NCBI RefSeq assembly: GCF_002159765.1
Contig: NZ_NFJH01000001.1
Location: 248,001 to 312,000 of the forward strand
From: Collinsella sp. An268
GTDB lineage: Bacteria; Actinomycetota; Coriobacteriia; Coriobacteriales; Coriobacteriaceae
Direction of reading: 5' to 3'
Length of the DNA: 64,000 nucleotides
Shown piece after piece: positions 53,022 through 63,832 of the stretch. The notes below the pieces were generated by a model, which saw nothing but the letters and a program-made list of their open reading frames with translations, was not told the DNA's origin and did no database searches. The first letter of the stretch is position 1. Every line of letters starts with the position of its first letter. The translations under genes and the position numbers were made by a program.

Positions 53022-54572
53022 CTACTTTGCGATGTCGACGGCACGACTCTCACGGATAACGACGACGCGAACCTGACCGGGGTACTCCATCTCTTCCTCG
53101 ATCTGATGGGCGATGTCGTGAGCCAGGACGGTCGAATCGGCGTCGGAGATCTTATCGGGCTGAACCATCACGTGGACCTCGCGCCCAGCTTGCATGGCAT
53201 ACGTGCGCTCGACCCCCTCGTAAGAGTTGGCGATCTCCTCGAGCTTCTCGAGGCGCTTGATGTAGTTCTCTGCAGACTCACGGCGCGCGCCGGGACGTGA
53301 AGCAGAGATGGCATCAGCGGCCATGACGAGGACGGCGATGACGGAATCGGGCTCGACGTCGCCGTGGTGCGCCTCGATCGCATGGACGATGACAGGCTTC
53401 TCCCCGTAACGGCGGGCAAGATCTGCACCGATGACGGCATGCGGCCCCTCAACCTCGTGGTCGATTGCCTTGCCGAGGTCGTGCAAAAGGCCGGCGCGCC
53501 GCGCCGTGGTCGCATCGACGCCCAACTCGGAAGCCATGATGCCGCAGAGCTCGGCTACCTCGGTGGAATGTGTCAACACGTTCTGGCCGAAGGAGGTGCG
53601 GTAGCGCAGCGCACCGAGCGTCTTCACCAGCTCAGGGTGCAGGTCGTGGATGCCCGTATCGAAGGCGGCCTGCTCGCCCGCCTCGCGGACGCGCTGCTGC
53701 ACGAGGCTGGAGGCCTTCTGGTACATCTCCTCGATGCGCGCCGGATGGATGCGCCCGTCGGCGATGAGGTTCTCGAGGGCGACGCGGGCCGTCTCGCGAC
53801 GGACGGGGTCGAAGCTCGAGAGCACAACCGTCTCGGGCGTGTCGTCGATTACGAGGTTGACGCCGGAAACCTGCTCGAACGTGCGGATGTTGCGGCCCTC
53901 GCGGCCGATGATGCGGCCTTTGAGGTCGTCTGAGGGAATATGCACGGAGGTAACGGTGACCTCGGCGGTGTGGTCGGCTGCGCAGCGCTGGATAGCAAGC
54001 GAGATGATCTCCTGCGCCGTCTTGTGGCACTCGGCCTTCACGCGCTGCTCGGATTCACGGATGATGGCCGCCGCCTCGTGCGTCACCTCGCCGCGGACCT
54101 TGTCGAGGAGCTCCTGATGGGCATCGTCACGCGTGAGCTCGGATATGCGCTCGAGCTCGGCGGTCTGCTTGCTGACGAGCTCCTCGAGCTCACGGCTGCG
54201 CTTTTCAACCTGGCCTGCCTGGCTCGAGAGCTGGTGCTCACGCTTGTCGAGGGCGTCGTTGCGGCGATCGAGAGACTCCTCGCGCTGCATGATGCGGTTC
54301 TCCATGGTGCGGAGTTCCTTCTTGCGCTGCTTCTCTTCCGCCTCGGCGGCCTGCTTGCTCTGGAGGATCTCCTCCTTCGCCTCAAGAAGGGCCTCCTTCT
54401 TGAGCGTCTCCGCCTGTCGCTGCGCATCGCCTATCATCTGGTCTGCCTGGGTGCGCGCAGACTCGATGGCCGCGTCCGCCTCACGAAGGCTCCCCTGCTT
54501 TGCGCTGCGCATGGCGACCGTAGCGCCGCCGGCACCAAGTGCCAGGCAGACGATACCAATCAAAATCTCCAT
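53022..54572 (-). CDS. rny: Ribonuclease Y
   Basis: RNase Y is the membrane-bound endonuclease that begins mRNA decay in many Gram-positive bacteria. The 516-residue protein has one N-terminal membrane segment (about 3-22), a long coiled coil (about 30-190), a KH domain with [19 protein letters not shown] and an HD domain with [16 protein letters not shown] lies upstream of the ATG in the coding sense. A clear own promoter lies at 54723-54751. Together with rnj at the right end, the window encodes two of the main decay enzymes. Confidence 0.97.
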   Translation of the reverse strand: MEILIGIVCLALGAGGATVAMRSAKQGSLREADAAIESARTQADQMIGDAQRQAETLKKEALLEAKEEILQSKQAAEAEEKQRKKELRTMENRIMQREESLDRRNDALDKREHQLSSQAGQVEKRSRELEELVSKQTAELERISELTRDDAHQELLDKVRGEVTHEAAAIIRESEQRVKAECHKTAQEIISLAIQRCAADHTAEVTVTSVHIPSDDLKGRIIGREGRNIRTFEQVSGVNLVIDDTPETVVLSSFDPVRRETARVALENLIADGRIHPARIEEMYQKASSLVQQRVREAGEQAAFDTGIHDLHPELVKTLGALRYRTSFGQNVLTHSTEVAELCGIMASELGVDATTARRAGLLHDLGKAIDHEVEGPHAVIGADLARRYGEKPVIVHAIEAHHGDVEPDSVIAVLVMAADAISASRPGARRESAENYIKRLEKLEEIANSYEGVERTYAMQAGREVHVMVQPDKISDADSTVLAHDIAHQIEEEMEYPGQVRVVVIRESRAVDIAK

Positions 54573-54722
54573 GCCAACTCCTTAAGAAAAAGGTATCCAT
54601 AACGGGCCCTCCCGAGAGAGGGCGAGACATTTGCGTGGTATATAGGCAACCGCTTTGAAGATATGTCTATAACGTCAATCTCATCGGGGATGAGCATATA
54701 TCACAAGGCAAATGACCATTTC

Positions 54723-54751
54723 AGTCTACGTGGAGCTGGTCCAGCTGTCAA
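54723..54751 (-). promoter_or_regulatory. Sigma-A promoter of rny
   Basis: On the minus strand a perfect TTGACA (54751-54746), 17 bases and TAGACT (54728-54723) lie in the recX-rny gap. The leader of about 145 bases contains a hairpin GCCCTC/GAGGGC (54606-54623) shortly before the ribosome site. Confidence 0.8.
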
Positions 54752-54789
54752 TTGTAAACGGACCGTCAAGAGCGGTGTGCGCCAAGGCT

Positions 54790-55470
54790 TCACGCCTCGT
54801 CCCCGTCCTCAGAGAGTCGGGCTTTCACCGCATCGGCGGCAACGCCGTATGAGAAGCCCCTGCCCATCAGAAAGCGGACGAGCTTCTCGAACGGACGGAC
54901 GTCAGGTATGGGTTTGCGTCGCAGAAGCTCCGCAGCGCGGCACCGGTCCTCATCATCGGAAAAGAAGGCATCGGGGTAATCGGCAAGCTGCGTGGGGTCG
55001 GCACCCTTGCGGCGCAGCTCCTGCTCGATCTTTCGACGCCCCCATCCGCGGCGAAGGCGCTCAGCGATGAAGTAGCGGATATAGCGCTCCTCGTCGAGAA
55101 AGCGCGAGGAGCGGGCGCGCTCGACCGCCTCATCGATGGCCGCCGGCGGATACCCGATGCGCGCGAGCTTGTCGCGCGCCTCGCTCTCCCCGTGGTCGCG
55201 CTGAGCGAGCATCTCGACGAGCGCCGCATAGCAAACGCGTCGCCCCACGGCATCTATCCAATTGATAAGCCCCCCGATATCGCACGGAAGATCGGGCGTT
55301 TCCTTGGCGGCGGCACGGGCAACCCGCGCGGGAACGTACACCGTCCGCTCATCTCCCGAGGACAGAGTGCACACCACTCGCGCCTTGGGCCTGCTCTTCC
55401 GATACGCCGCTGCGGCGCGCTCGGTACGATCGGGATAGATGAAGGCGATATCCTCTACCTGCGGCGGCAT
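54790..55470 (-). CDS. recX: Regulatory protein RecX
   Basis: RecX limits RecA filament growth. The 226-residue protein has a basic N-terminal extension of about 65 residues, then the three-helix repeats: LVEMLAQRDHGESEARDKL, FLDEERYIRYFIAERLRRGWGRRKI and FLMGRGFSYGVAADAV. It begins six bases after the recA stop, so it is cotranscribed and under the same LexA control. Confidence 0.94.
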   Translation of the reverse strand: MPPQVEDIAFIYPDRTERAAAAYRKSRPKARVVCTLSSGDERTVYVPARVARAAAKETPDLPCDIGGLINWIDAVGRRVCYAALVEMLAQRDHGESEARDKLARIGYPPAAIDEAVERARSSRFLDEERYIRYFIAERLRRGWGRRKIEQELRRKGADPTQLADYPDAFFSDDEDRCRAAELLRRKPIPDVRPFEKLVRFLMGRGFSYGVAADAVKARLSEDGDEA

Positions 55471-55476
55471 GGGGGC

Positions 55477-56565
<1,089 letters not shown>

Positions 56566-56593
56566 GGGATACCTCCTCGCGTGAACTGATCCA

Positions 56594-56622
56594 ATGATAG
56601 ACGAACGGTTGTTCGCCGTCAA
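56594..56622 (-). promoter_or_regulatory. recA promoter with a LexA box in the spacer
   Basis: On the minus strand TTGACG (56622-56617), exactly 17 bases and TATCAT (56599-56594). The spacer contains the palindromic SOS box CGAACAACCGTTCG (56615-56602), so LexA binding would block RNA polymerase directly. The other stretch, 56623-56808, shows no gene; it holds the 3' end region of pncC. Confidence 0.9.
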
Positions 56623-56808
56623 GGAATCACCTTGATTCTACCGAGGGGTTCTCACCGTATCCCTACCGATATCCACCCCGCTCGGACGTGCGGCCAACCA
56701 CGATATGACATACTCCTGACCGTCCACGCTGACAGGGACGTTGAGCTGCGCAAACCAAAGGCCTCGCATGGCTGGACCCGGAGTGCTCGAGCCTCATGCG
56801 GCAGCGAG

Positions 56809-57318
56809 CTATCCACGAGACAGCACGATATCTTCACATGAGGACCTCAGAAGGCGCAGCGCCTCCATCGTAGCCTGCCATCGCACGTCGTCGCGGTCAC
56901 CGTTGAAATGGCGGCGAACCGCCCTCGCGCCATCTTGATCGGCGATGCCGAGGTACACGGTCCCCACGGGGTTGTCGGCCGTACCGCCCCCCGGCCCGGC
57001 AAAACCTGTGATGCTGACAGCGGCGTCGCTACCGAACAGCGCTCGCGCGCGCGCGGCCATCTCGCAGGCGCACCTCTCTGAGACGGCGCCGACGGTTGCG
57101 AGTGTTTTCTCGGAGACGCCGAGCACCCGGTGCTTGATTTCATTCACATAGGTGACCGCTCCGCCGCGCAGAACCTCGGAGGCGCCGGGCACACCGCCCA
57201 CGACGGCTGCGACCCGGCCGGCCGTGCACGACTCGGCCGTGGCGACCGTAAGCCCGTGGGCAGAGGCGAAGGCGACGAGGCGCTGCGCCTCCAAGTCGCA
57301 CATGTCACTCGAGCACAT
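56809..57318 (-). CDS. pncC: Nicotinamide-nucleotide amidohydrolase (CinA C-terminal domain)
   Basis: A 169-residue protein equal to the C-terminal domain of CinA, which deamidates NMN. It shows LTVATAESCTAGRVAAVVGGVPGAS in adjacent blocks, VTYVNEIKHRVLGV and TGFAGPGGG, with the catalytic serine in AESCTAG. The N-terminal pyrophosphatase domain of full CinA is absent, and no such domain lies next to it. The start at 57318 follows a GGGAGGGGAG; a second ATG five codons later is possible. It lies between pgsA and recA, the usual cinA place. Confidence 0.93.
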   Translation of the reverse strand: MCSSDMCDLEAQRLVAFASAHGLTVATAESCTAGRVAAVVGGVPGASEVLRGGAVTYVNEIKHRVLGVSEKTLATVGAVSERCACEMAARARALFGSDAAVSITGFAGPGGGTADNPVGTVYLGIADQDGARAVRRHFNGDRDDVRWQATMEALRLLRSSCEDIVLSRG

Positions 57319-57342
57319 GGTGAGCCGCTCCCCTCCCGACAG

Positions 57343-57957
57343 CTACACGCGGAAGACGATCTTGCGGGCATTCCAGAAATACTGGGCGCCCGAGACCACG
57401 GTGAGCACCACGGCAGCGATCATGAGCGCCTGCCCGATGGTCCAGATGATCTCGACCGACTGCCCCGTCTGAACGAGGATGGCGCGATCGAGCAGCAGGG
57501 CGCAGATGGCGACCATGGTCACCGCGGTCTTCGCCTTGCCCAGCTTGTCGGCGGCGATGACCTCCCCGCTCGCACTCGCCACCATGCGAAGCGCGCTTAC
57601 CAGAAACTCGCGGAAGAGAATGATGAAAACCGCCCACACGCTCACGATATCCCAAACGAGAAAGAGCAGGAGCGCCGAGAACACCAGCAGCTTGTCGGCG
57701 ATGGGATCGAGGAACTTCCCGAAATCCGTCACCTCTCCTCGCTTGCGGGCAAGGTCACCGTCGACCTTATCTGTTCCGCTCAAGAGGATGTAGAGACAGA
57801 AGGCTATGATCGCCTGGGCGCCGGCACTGAGACCGAGGGAGGCGAAACCCTCGGTGGCGAAGACCATGAACACGGGTATGAAGATGATGCGGACGCACGT
57901 GACGATATTCGCCGGCGTCCAGATGCTCGTCAATTCCTTTTGCGGTGCAGCTGCCAT
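57343..57957 (-). CDS. pgsA: CDP-diacylglycerol-glycerol-3-phosphate 3-phosphatidyltransferase
   Basis: PgsA makes phosphatidylglycerophosphate. The 204-residue protein has about five membrane segments and the motif GTDKVDGDLARKRGEVTDFG with KFLDPIADKLLVF. The first aspartate pair reads D-KV-D-G-DLAR as expected. Position next to pncC and recA matches standard pgsA. A second enzyme of the class is at 36477-37184. The start lies 11 bases after rimO. Confidence 0.95.
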   Translation of the reverse strand: MAAAPQKELTSIWTPANIVTCVRIIFIPVFMVFATEGFASLGLSAGAQAIIAFCLYILLSGTDKVDGDLARKRGEVTDFGKFLDPIADKLLVFSALLLFLVWDIVSVWAVFIILFREFLVSALRMVASASGEVIAADKLGKAKTAVTMVAICALLLDRAILVQTGQSVEIIWTIGQALMIAAVVLTVVSGAQYFWNARKIVFRV

Positions 57958-57968
57958 CGTTTAATTCC

Positions 57969-59309
57969 CTATCCGACTACATGACCGATGAGTTCATAGC
58001 AGAAGCTGTCGGTGAACTCGACCTCCACGATATCACCAACGCACGCCTCCGTCGCGTCAAGATGCACCGCGCCGTCGGAATCGGGCGCCTGGAACCAGGC
58101 GTGACCGATGAGCTCCGGACCCTCATCCGTCTCGTCGATGCCGTCGATGATCACCTGCGCGCGCTCCCCCACGTGCGATGCCGTGGCGGCGAATCCGAGA
58201 GCCTCGGCAAGGTCCTGCGCGGCCTGCGCGCGCTCGATCTTGGTCTCTTCATCCACCTGGCCCTCCATGCGGGCCGCGCGCGTGCCGTCCTCCTGCGAGT
58301 AGGCAAATACGCTCGTATAGTCGAAGCCGACGCGGTCGAGGAACCCCATGAGCTCCTCGAACTCCTCATCGGTCTCGGTGGGAAAGCCCACGAGCGCCGT
58401 TGAACGGATGACCATGCCCGGGATCTCGCGACGCAGCCGGTCGAAGAGCGCCTCGAACTCGGCGGCAGATCCCGTGCGGTTCATCTCCTTGAGAACGCGC
58501 GCGGCGCAGTGCTGGATGGGGATGTCGATATACGGCAGAACCTCGGGAACGTCGCGCAGCGTCGCAATGAGCTCGTCGGTCATGCCCTCGGGCTGCAGGT
58601 ACAGCACGCGCACCCAAGCGCCAAAGGGCCTGGCGACCTCGGCAACGGCGCGCAGGAGCTCAGCGAGCGTGCGCGGCCCCGGGGTCTCGGCGTCGAAGTC
58701 GTTGCCCCAGATGCCGGTATCCTGACCGATGAGGACGAGCTCGCGGACGCCTCCCTCGAGGAGCTCGGCGGCCTCGGCGAGAATCGAGGAGGCCTCGCGG
58801 GAGCTATATCGACCGCGGATATAGGGGATCGCGCAGAAGCTGCAGAAACGGTTGCAACCGTCAGAGATCTTGAGATAGGCGACCGACCCCTCGACCGTGC
58901 GCTTCACCCGAGGGATGAAGGCGGGTTCTGCACGCGTAACGCCGAGGATCCCGTCGACCACCGCCACGATGCCGTCCTCCTCGTCGGTGCGGACGAACGC
59001 GCGGACCTCGGGCAGCGTCTCCGGCAGGTCGGAACCATAGCGCGAGGGCACGCACCCGCACATCACGATGGGGCAGCCGCGCACGCCTTGGGCGATCTCG
59101 TCGGCGAGCCCGAGCGTGCACTCGATGCTCTCAGAGGTGGCGGAGGCCAAGAAGGAGCAGGTGTTGATGAGAACGGCGTCCGCCTGCGCGACATCGGTGA
59201 CCTCGCCGTAGCCTGCCGCCGTAAGAAGGGAGCGCATGCGGTCGGTATCGACCTCGTTTTTCGCGCATCCCAGCGTGATGAAGAGTAGGTTTCCGAACGA
59301 TGCGGGCAT
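57969..59309 (-). CDS. rimO: Ribosomal protein S12 methylthiotransferase RimO
   Basis: RimO methylthiolates an aspartate of S12. The 446-residue protein is a MiaB relative, with UPF0004 domain TLGCAKNEVDTDRM and NTCSFLASA, radical SAM motif GCNRFCSFCAIPYIRG and TRAM domain. The GCAKNEVD start and CAIPYIRG separate it from MiaB, also in this window. It lies upstream of pgsA in the same direction. Confidence 0.95.
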   Translation of the reverse strand: MPASFGNLLFITLGCAKNEVDTDRMRSLLTAAGYGEVTDVAQADAVLINTCSFLASATSESIECTLGLADEIAQGVRGCPIVMCGCVPSRYGSDLPETLPEVRAFVRTDEEDGIVAVVDGILGVTRAEPAFIPRVKRTVEGSVAYLKISDGCNRFCSFCAIPYIRGRYSSREASSILAEAAELLEGGVRELVLIGQDTGIWGNDFDAETPGPRTLAELLRAVAEVARPFGAWVRVLYLQPEGMTDELIATLRDVPEVLPYIDIPIQHCAARVLKEMNRTGSAAEFEALFDRLRREIPGMVIRSTALVGFPTETDEEFEELMGFLDRVGFDYTSVFAYSQEDGTRAARMEGQVDEETKIERAQAAQDLAEALGFAATASHVGERAQVIIDGIDETDEGPELIGHAWFQAPDSDGAVHLDATEACVGDIVEVEFTDSFCYELIGHVVG

Positions 59310-59388
59310 CGAGCATCCTTTCGTTTGGCGCGCGGCACGTCGCTAGCGCTCTGCGGCAATCCGGCGCCGTAAAGGGAGATGGAGGTGG

Positions 59389-59886
59389 TTAGCGGTAATT
59401 GATGAACTGGAGCGGCCTGCCGTAGTCCTGCCCGCGCAGAAACTGAATGACCTCTTGAAGGGCGTCTTTAGAAGCCGAGGTGACACGGAGCTTGTCAGCC
59501 TCGATGGCAACCTTGACCTTGAGCTTGAGGTCGCGGACGTCCTTGCTGATCTTCTTCGCGGTGGGCTGGTCGATGCCCTCCACGATGTGACCGACCACGC
59601 GGACGGTACCTCCGGAAGCCGCTGCCGGGGCGTCCCAGGAGACCGACTTGAGGTCGACGCCGCGCTTGACGAACTTAGCGGACAGGATGTCGGTGACCTG
59701 CCGGGCGACGAACTCTGCAGGCGCCGAGATGGTGATGGTGCGCTCGGCCTTTGCGAACTCAAGCTTGGCGCCCGAGTCCTTGAGGTCGTAGCGCTGGGCG
59801 ACCTCGCGGACCGCCTGCTGGAAGGCGTTGTCGACCTCTTGGACGTCGACCTGCGACACGACGTCGAAACTAGCGTCCTTTGCCAT
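59389..59886 (-). CDS. YajQ family nucleotide-binding protein
   Basis: A 165-residue protein with two ferredoxin-like repeats: DASFDVVSQVDVQEVDNA at the start, then LKSVSWDAPAAASGGTVR, and the C-terminal SASKDALQEVIQFLRGQDY. Some YajQ proteins bind cyclic di-GMP; whether this one does is not known. The ATG at 59886 follows AGGAGG in the coding sense. Its place between rodZ and rimO is not one I know from Bacillus. The 79-base gap to rimO shows no clear terminator. Confidence 0.94.
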   Translation of the reverse strand: MAKDASFDVVSQVDVQEVDNAFQQAVREVAQRYDLKDSGAKLEFAKAERTITISAPAEFVARQVTDILSAKFVKRGVDLKSVSWDAPAAASGGTVRVVGHIVEGIDQPTAKKISKDVRDLKLKVKVAIEADKLRVTSASKDALQEVIQFLRGQDYGRPLQFINYR

Positions 59887-59908
59887 GGAAGTTCCTCCTA
59901 AGCGTTCG

Positions 59909-61174
59909 TTATTGAGCCGCGGCGGCGCTCGGGTCACTTGCCGCCGCGTCCCCGGTCTCACCATCGGTGGTCGTCGCGGCCTCACCCGTGGTCGCCGGCG
60001 TCTCGGGAGCGGTCAGGTTGATGCGCGCCACACCCGAGGTGCTGGTGTCCCAACGAACGGTCTCGCCGTTCTGCGTCACGGTGACGCTCGAGGGCGTGTT
60101 CGCGGTGATCCGGATGGACTCGGTCACGGTGTACTCCTGCTCGAAGGGCCCGATGACCTCGTTGCCGTAGACGATGGAGCCGTCGAGCCGTATCTCGAGC
60201 CAAGACGACTCGCCCTCGGGAACCGAGACCCTCACGACGAGCTGCTGCGGCTCCTCGGTGGTTTCGGCCTCGGGGTCGGTGGCGGGATCCTGGGTGTCAT
60301 CCGTTGCATCGTCGGCCGAGGTGGCGGGTGTGTCGGGCGAGGCCGCCTGCGTCGTCTCGGGGATAGCGGCCTCGGAGCCGGCGCCCGATGTCGCGTCCGC
60401 CGGCGTGCAGCCGCGGAAGAGCAGGAGCGCAAGCAGGACGATGATAACGAGGCCGGCGGCAATAAGGGCTATGAGGAGGCGGTTGTCCGGCGCGGGCGCG
60501 CTCCCCCGCCCCTGCTGCCGCCCGCCATAGGGCGGCCTGCCCCCGCGGCCGGGGGCATTGCGGTACGGCGCGCCGCTGCGACCGGCGCCCGCCGGGCGCG
60601 CCTGCCCCTGCTGACGGCGCTGCGCCGTACCGCGCGGGTCGGCATTCCCCTGCGCGCTGCTCCCGTAGGCGGGCATGCGCATCGTCTGGTCGGCGCGGCG
60701 CGGCCCCGCACCGGAGACAGCCCCATAGGAACGCTGCCGATAGGGTCCCCGGTTGAGCTGTGGCTCGTGGCCCGACTCGGTTTCTGAGACGTACCCCGCC
60801 TGCGGGGGGCGCTGCGCATAGCGCGAGCGCGGCGCGGAGTCCACCATCATGAAGCGCCCGGTGGCGCTCGCAGAGCGCGTGCTCACGAGGCCCGCCGCAT
60901 CTTGAAAGCGCCCTCCGTGGTTGTCGGTCGCCTGCTCATACGCGCGGAGGTCCTCGAAGTACGCCTCGACGACCTCTCGGGGGTTCAGCCCCAGGTACCG
61001 CGCGTAGCTCGAGATCATGCCCTGTGCATAGCCGCGCGGCGGCATGGCGGTGAAGTCACCGTTCTCGAAGAACTCGATGATCTGCGGCCTGATCTTGATG
61101 GTGTTCGCAACCTGCAGAATGGTAAGGCCCATCTGACGTCGCCGCTGGTAGAGCATGTCCCCAAACCGTGCCAT
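59909..61174 (-). CDS. rodZ: RodZ-like cell-shape protein
   Basis: A 421-residue single-pass membrane protein. The N-terminal helix-turn-helix (about 1-75, GLTILQVANTIKIRPQIIEFFENG and YAQGMISSYARYLGL) is followed by a long basic, proline- and glutamine-rich linker, one membrane segment (about 231-253), a threonine- and aspartate-rich stretch and a DUF4115 domain (about 305-395). RodZ links MreB to the cell wall machinery in rods. The start overlaps the ftsK stop. The linker of about 150 residues is long for the family. Confidence 0.88.
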   Translation of the reverse strand: MARFGDMLYQRRRQMGLTILQVANTIKIRPQIIEFFENGDFTAMPPRGYAQGMISSYARYLGLNPREVVEAYFEDLRAYEQATDNHGGRFQDAAGLVSTRSASATGRFMMVDSAPRSRYAQRPPQAGYVSETESGHEPQLNRGPYRQRSYGAVSGAGPRRADQTMRMPAYGSSAQGNADPRGTAQRRQQGQARPAGAGRSGAPYRNAPGRGGRPPYGGRQQGRGSAPAPDNRLLIALIAAGLVIIVLLALLLFRGCTPADATSGAGSEAAIPETTQAASPDTPATSADDATDDTQDPATDPEAETTEEPQQLVVRVSVPEGESSWLEIRLDGSIVYGNEVIGPFEQEYTVTESIRITANTPSSVTVTQNGETVRWDTSTSGVARINLTAPETPATTGEAATTTDGETGDAAASDPSAAAAQ

Positions 61175-63831
61175 CAGAACCCTCCCAACTCCTCGTCCTC
61201 GATCGCCATGCGGGCCTCGAGGGACTCGAGCTCCGCGAGCCCCTCTTCGTCGAGGAGCACCTCGCGGGGCTTCGACCCGTCAGGCGGACCCACGATGCCC
61301 TTTTCTTCCAGCATATCCATAATACGCCCGGCGCGCGCGTAACCGACCTTCAGGCGCCGCTGCAACCCGGACGTTGAACCAAGGCGGGATTCGACGACGA
61401 TATGGGCCGCCTCCCACATAAGCGGGTCGTCGTCAGCCGGCTCATGCCCGCCCGTGCCCGCAGAAAGCGTCGCCGGGGAAACGGCGGAGAGTATCTCCTC
61501 GTGGTACTCCGCCTCGCCCTGGCTTTTGACGAACTCCACGACGCCGTTGATTTCCTCGTCGGAGACGAAGCAGCCCTGGATGCGCTTGGGTTTACCCCAA
61601 TCGACCTTGGAGAAGAGCATGTCGCCGTAGCCCGTGAGCTTCTCGGCGCCCATCTGGTCGATGATGACGCGACTGTCGATGCCGGTGGCCACGTTGAAGG
61701 CGATGCGGTTGGTGATGTTCGCCTTAATGAGGCCCGTCACGACGTTGGAGCTCGGACGCTGCGTCGCCACGATGAGGTGGATGCCGGCCGCGCGACCGAG
61801 CTGGGCGATGCGCACGATGGATGCCTCGACGTCCTTGCCGGCCACCATCATGAGGTCGGAGAGCTCGTCGATGATGATGACGAGATAGGGCATCTTGGCG
61901 GGAGGGTTGTCGTACTGCTCGAACTCACCGGCGGCCTGCTTGGCGTTGAAGGTGGCGATGTTGCGCACCCCGATGCGCTCGAACACCTTGAGGCGCCGCT
62001 CCATCTCGGAGACGCCCCACTGCAGGGCGCTCGCGGCCTGCTTGGGCTCCGTGACCACCGGGACGTACAGATGGGGCAGGCCGTTGTAGCCCGAGAGTTC
62101 CACGCGCTTGGGGTCCACCATAATCAAGCGGACATCCTCCGGGACCGTGCGCATGAGCAGCGTGACGACGATGGAGTTAATCATAACGGACTTGCCCGAG
62201 CCGGTGGTGCCGGCGATGAGCAGGTGCGGCATCTTGGCGAGGTCGGCGACGATGGGCGAGCCCTCCGCGTCACGGCCGATCGCGAGCTCCAGAGGACCAC
62301 CCTGAACATAGGGCAGCACGTCGCCGAGGTTGACGTTTTGGCGCTTGCGGTTGGGAATCTCGATACCCACGAGCGAGGTGCCGGGGATGGGCGCGAAGAT
62401 GCGGACCGACTGCGCCGCGAGGGTGAGCGCGATGTCGTCCTCGAGGCTCGAGATGCGGCTCACGCGCTCGCCCTCGCCCGGCTGCACCTTGAACGTCGTG
62501 ACCGTGGGACCGGAGATCCAACCGACCACGCGCGAATGCAGGCCGAACTCCTCGAGCGTCGACTGCAGCGACTCGGCGGTCTGGGCGAGCTCGGCGTCCG
62601 AGGACGCCGCCTTGGCAGACTGCGGATTGTGGTTGAGGATGGTCGCCGGGGGCAGCGCGCGCCCCTCGGGCTCCCCTGCGGCGTCGACGTCTGCCGCGGG
62701 CGCGGCGTCCGGCGCGCTGTCGCCCGCGGCTGGCGTCGCCTGAGCGCGCGCAGTAGGACGAAGCAGAAAATCGGGAATGGCCGGCGCGGTCTCCGCGGCA
62801 GAGGGCTCTGCCGCGCTCTTATCGGAAGGGGCGTCCGCGGCGCGCTCGGCTGCCGGCGCCTCCTTCGCTGCGGAAGCCGCCTGCCCGCGCGAGGCGCGGC
62901 CCTTCGCGCGAGAAGCGTCGATGAGGGTCGTCGGCGCTGAATCGGCCTCGGAGTACGTGTCCTCGATGGGGATGAGCGTCGTCTCGGCGCGCTCGGCGGC
63001 AAGCTGGGCGGACAGGTCGACGAAGGGGTTGTCGTCCCCGTCATCCAGATCCTCGATCAACGTGGTCCTCTGCGTATCGAGCGCGCGGTCGGACTGGGCG
63101 AGCGCGCCCTCCTTCCCATGCGAGAAGATCCCCCGCGTCGCACGCCGCGGCGCCTGCGGGGGCTCCTCGCCCCAAGGCGTCTCGTTGACGGACACGCGGC
63201 GACGCTCGGCCAGGCGCTCCGCGCTGTCGCGCACCGCGCCGATCACGGAGCTGATAGAGAACCCGACGAGTGCGGCGCCGGCGACGCCCACGCCGACGAG
63301 CACGACGGTCGCGATCGGCTTCCCGAGACCGGCGGCCAGAAACGACGCGATCGCGAAACCCACGAACCCGCCGCTTCGAGCGAGGTCGGCCTCACCAACC
63401 GTGACGCCCCACACCATCGTGTCGGGCGTCATGGCGAGCACGAGGAGCCCGAGGACCGCCACGAAAACCAGGCTCGAGCCGATGACCGTGCGGGCGGGCA
63501 TCTGAACGGCGCCGCGCAGGAACACGAGGGCGGCACAGCCGAGGATGACGAAGGGCAGCACGTATCCGCCCAGGCCGAAGCCCAGGTGATAGAAGCCGGC
63601 TATGGCCTGCGTCACCGGCGCGGTCGCCGGCGTGACGACGGCGATGAGCGAGGCGACCGCGATGACGGCCAGCACCACGCCTGCGATATCGCGCCCCGCG
63701 CCCTGATCCCACAGGGGCTCCGCGGGGGCCGCGGCGGCCGCGGATGCGTTCGCTCGCAGGTGGCGTTGAGACGCCTTGCCCTTGCCGGCGCGCTGCTTCG
63801 CCTTGGCGCCCTGTCCCTTACGCTCGGCCAC
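61174..63831 (-). CDS. ftsK: DNA translocase FtsK/SpoIIIE
   Basis: An 885-residue DNA pump that clears chromosomes from the division septum. The N-terminus has about four membrane segments (about 45-190), a proline-, alanine- and serine-rich linker (about 200-400), then the RecA-like motor with LLIAGTTGSGKSVMIN (Walker A), LVIIIDELSDLMM (Walker B) and VATQRPSSNVVTG. A C-terminal gamma winged helix (from about 815, GSTSGLQRRLKVGYARAGRIMD) reads KOPS-like sites. XerC/D at the other end of the window is its usual partner. The start is GTG, just after the rnj stop. Confidence 0.96.
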   Translation of the reverse strand: MAERKGQGAKAKQRAGKGKASQRHLRANASAAAAAPAEPLWDQGAGRDIAGVVLAVIAVASLIAVVTPATAPVTQAIAGFYHLGFGLGGYVLPFVILGCAALVFLRGAVQMPARTVIGSSLVFVAVLGLLVLAMTPDTMVWGVTVGEADLARSGGFVGFAIASFLAAGLGKPIATVVLVGVGVAGAALVGFSISSVIGAVRDSAERLAERRRVSVNETPWGEEPPQAPRRATRGIFSHGKEGALAQSDRALDTQRTTLIEDLDDGDDNPFVDLSAQLAAERAETTLIPIEDTYSEADSAPTTLIDASRAKGRASRGQAASAAKEAPAAERAADAPSDKSAAEPSAAETAPAIPDFLLRPTARAQATPAAGDSAPDAAPAADVDAAGEPEGRALPPATILNHNPQSAKAASSDAELAQTAESLQSTLEEFGLHSRVVGWISGPTVTTFKVQPGEGERVSRISSLEDDIALTLAAQSVRIFAPIPGTSLVGIEIPNRKRQNVNLGDVLPYVQGGPLELAIGRDAEGSPIVADLAKMPHLLIAGTTGSGKSVMINSIVVTLLMRTVPEDVRLIMVDPKRVELSGYNGLPHLYVPVVTEPKQAASALQWGVSEMERRLKVFERIGVRNIATFNAKQAAGEFEQYDNPPAKMPYLVIIIDELSDLMMVAGKDVEASIVRIAQLGRAAGIHLIVATQRPSSNVVTGLIKANITNRIAFNVATGIDSRVIIDQMGAEKLTGYGDMLFSKVDWGKPKRIQGCFVSDEEINGVVEFVKSQGEAEYHEEILSAVSPATLSAGTGGHEPADDDPLMWEAAHIVVESRLGSTSGLQRRLKVGYARAGRIMDMLEEKGIVGPPDGSKPREVLLDEEGLAELESLEARMAIEDEELGGF

Positions 63832-63832
63832 G

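Noticed and set aside
61402-62940. Open frame of 512 codons on the plus strand opposite ftsK
   Set aside because: It is a shadow of ftsK, rich in arginine, aspartate and glycine without recognisable domains.
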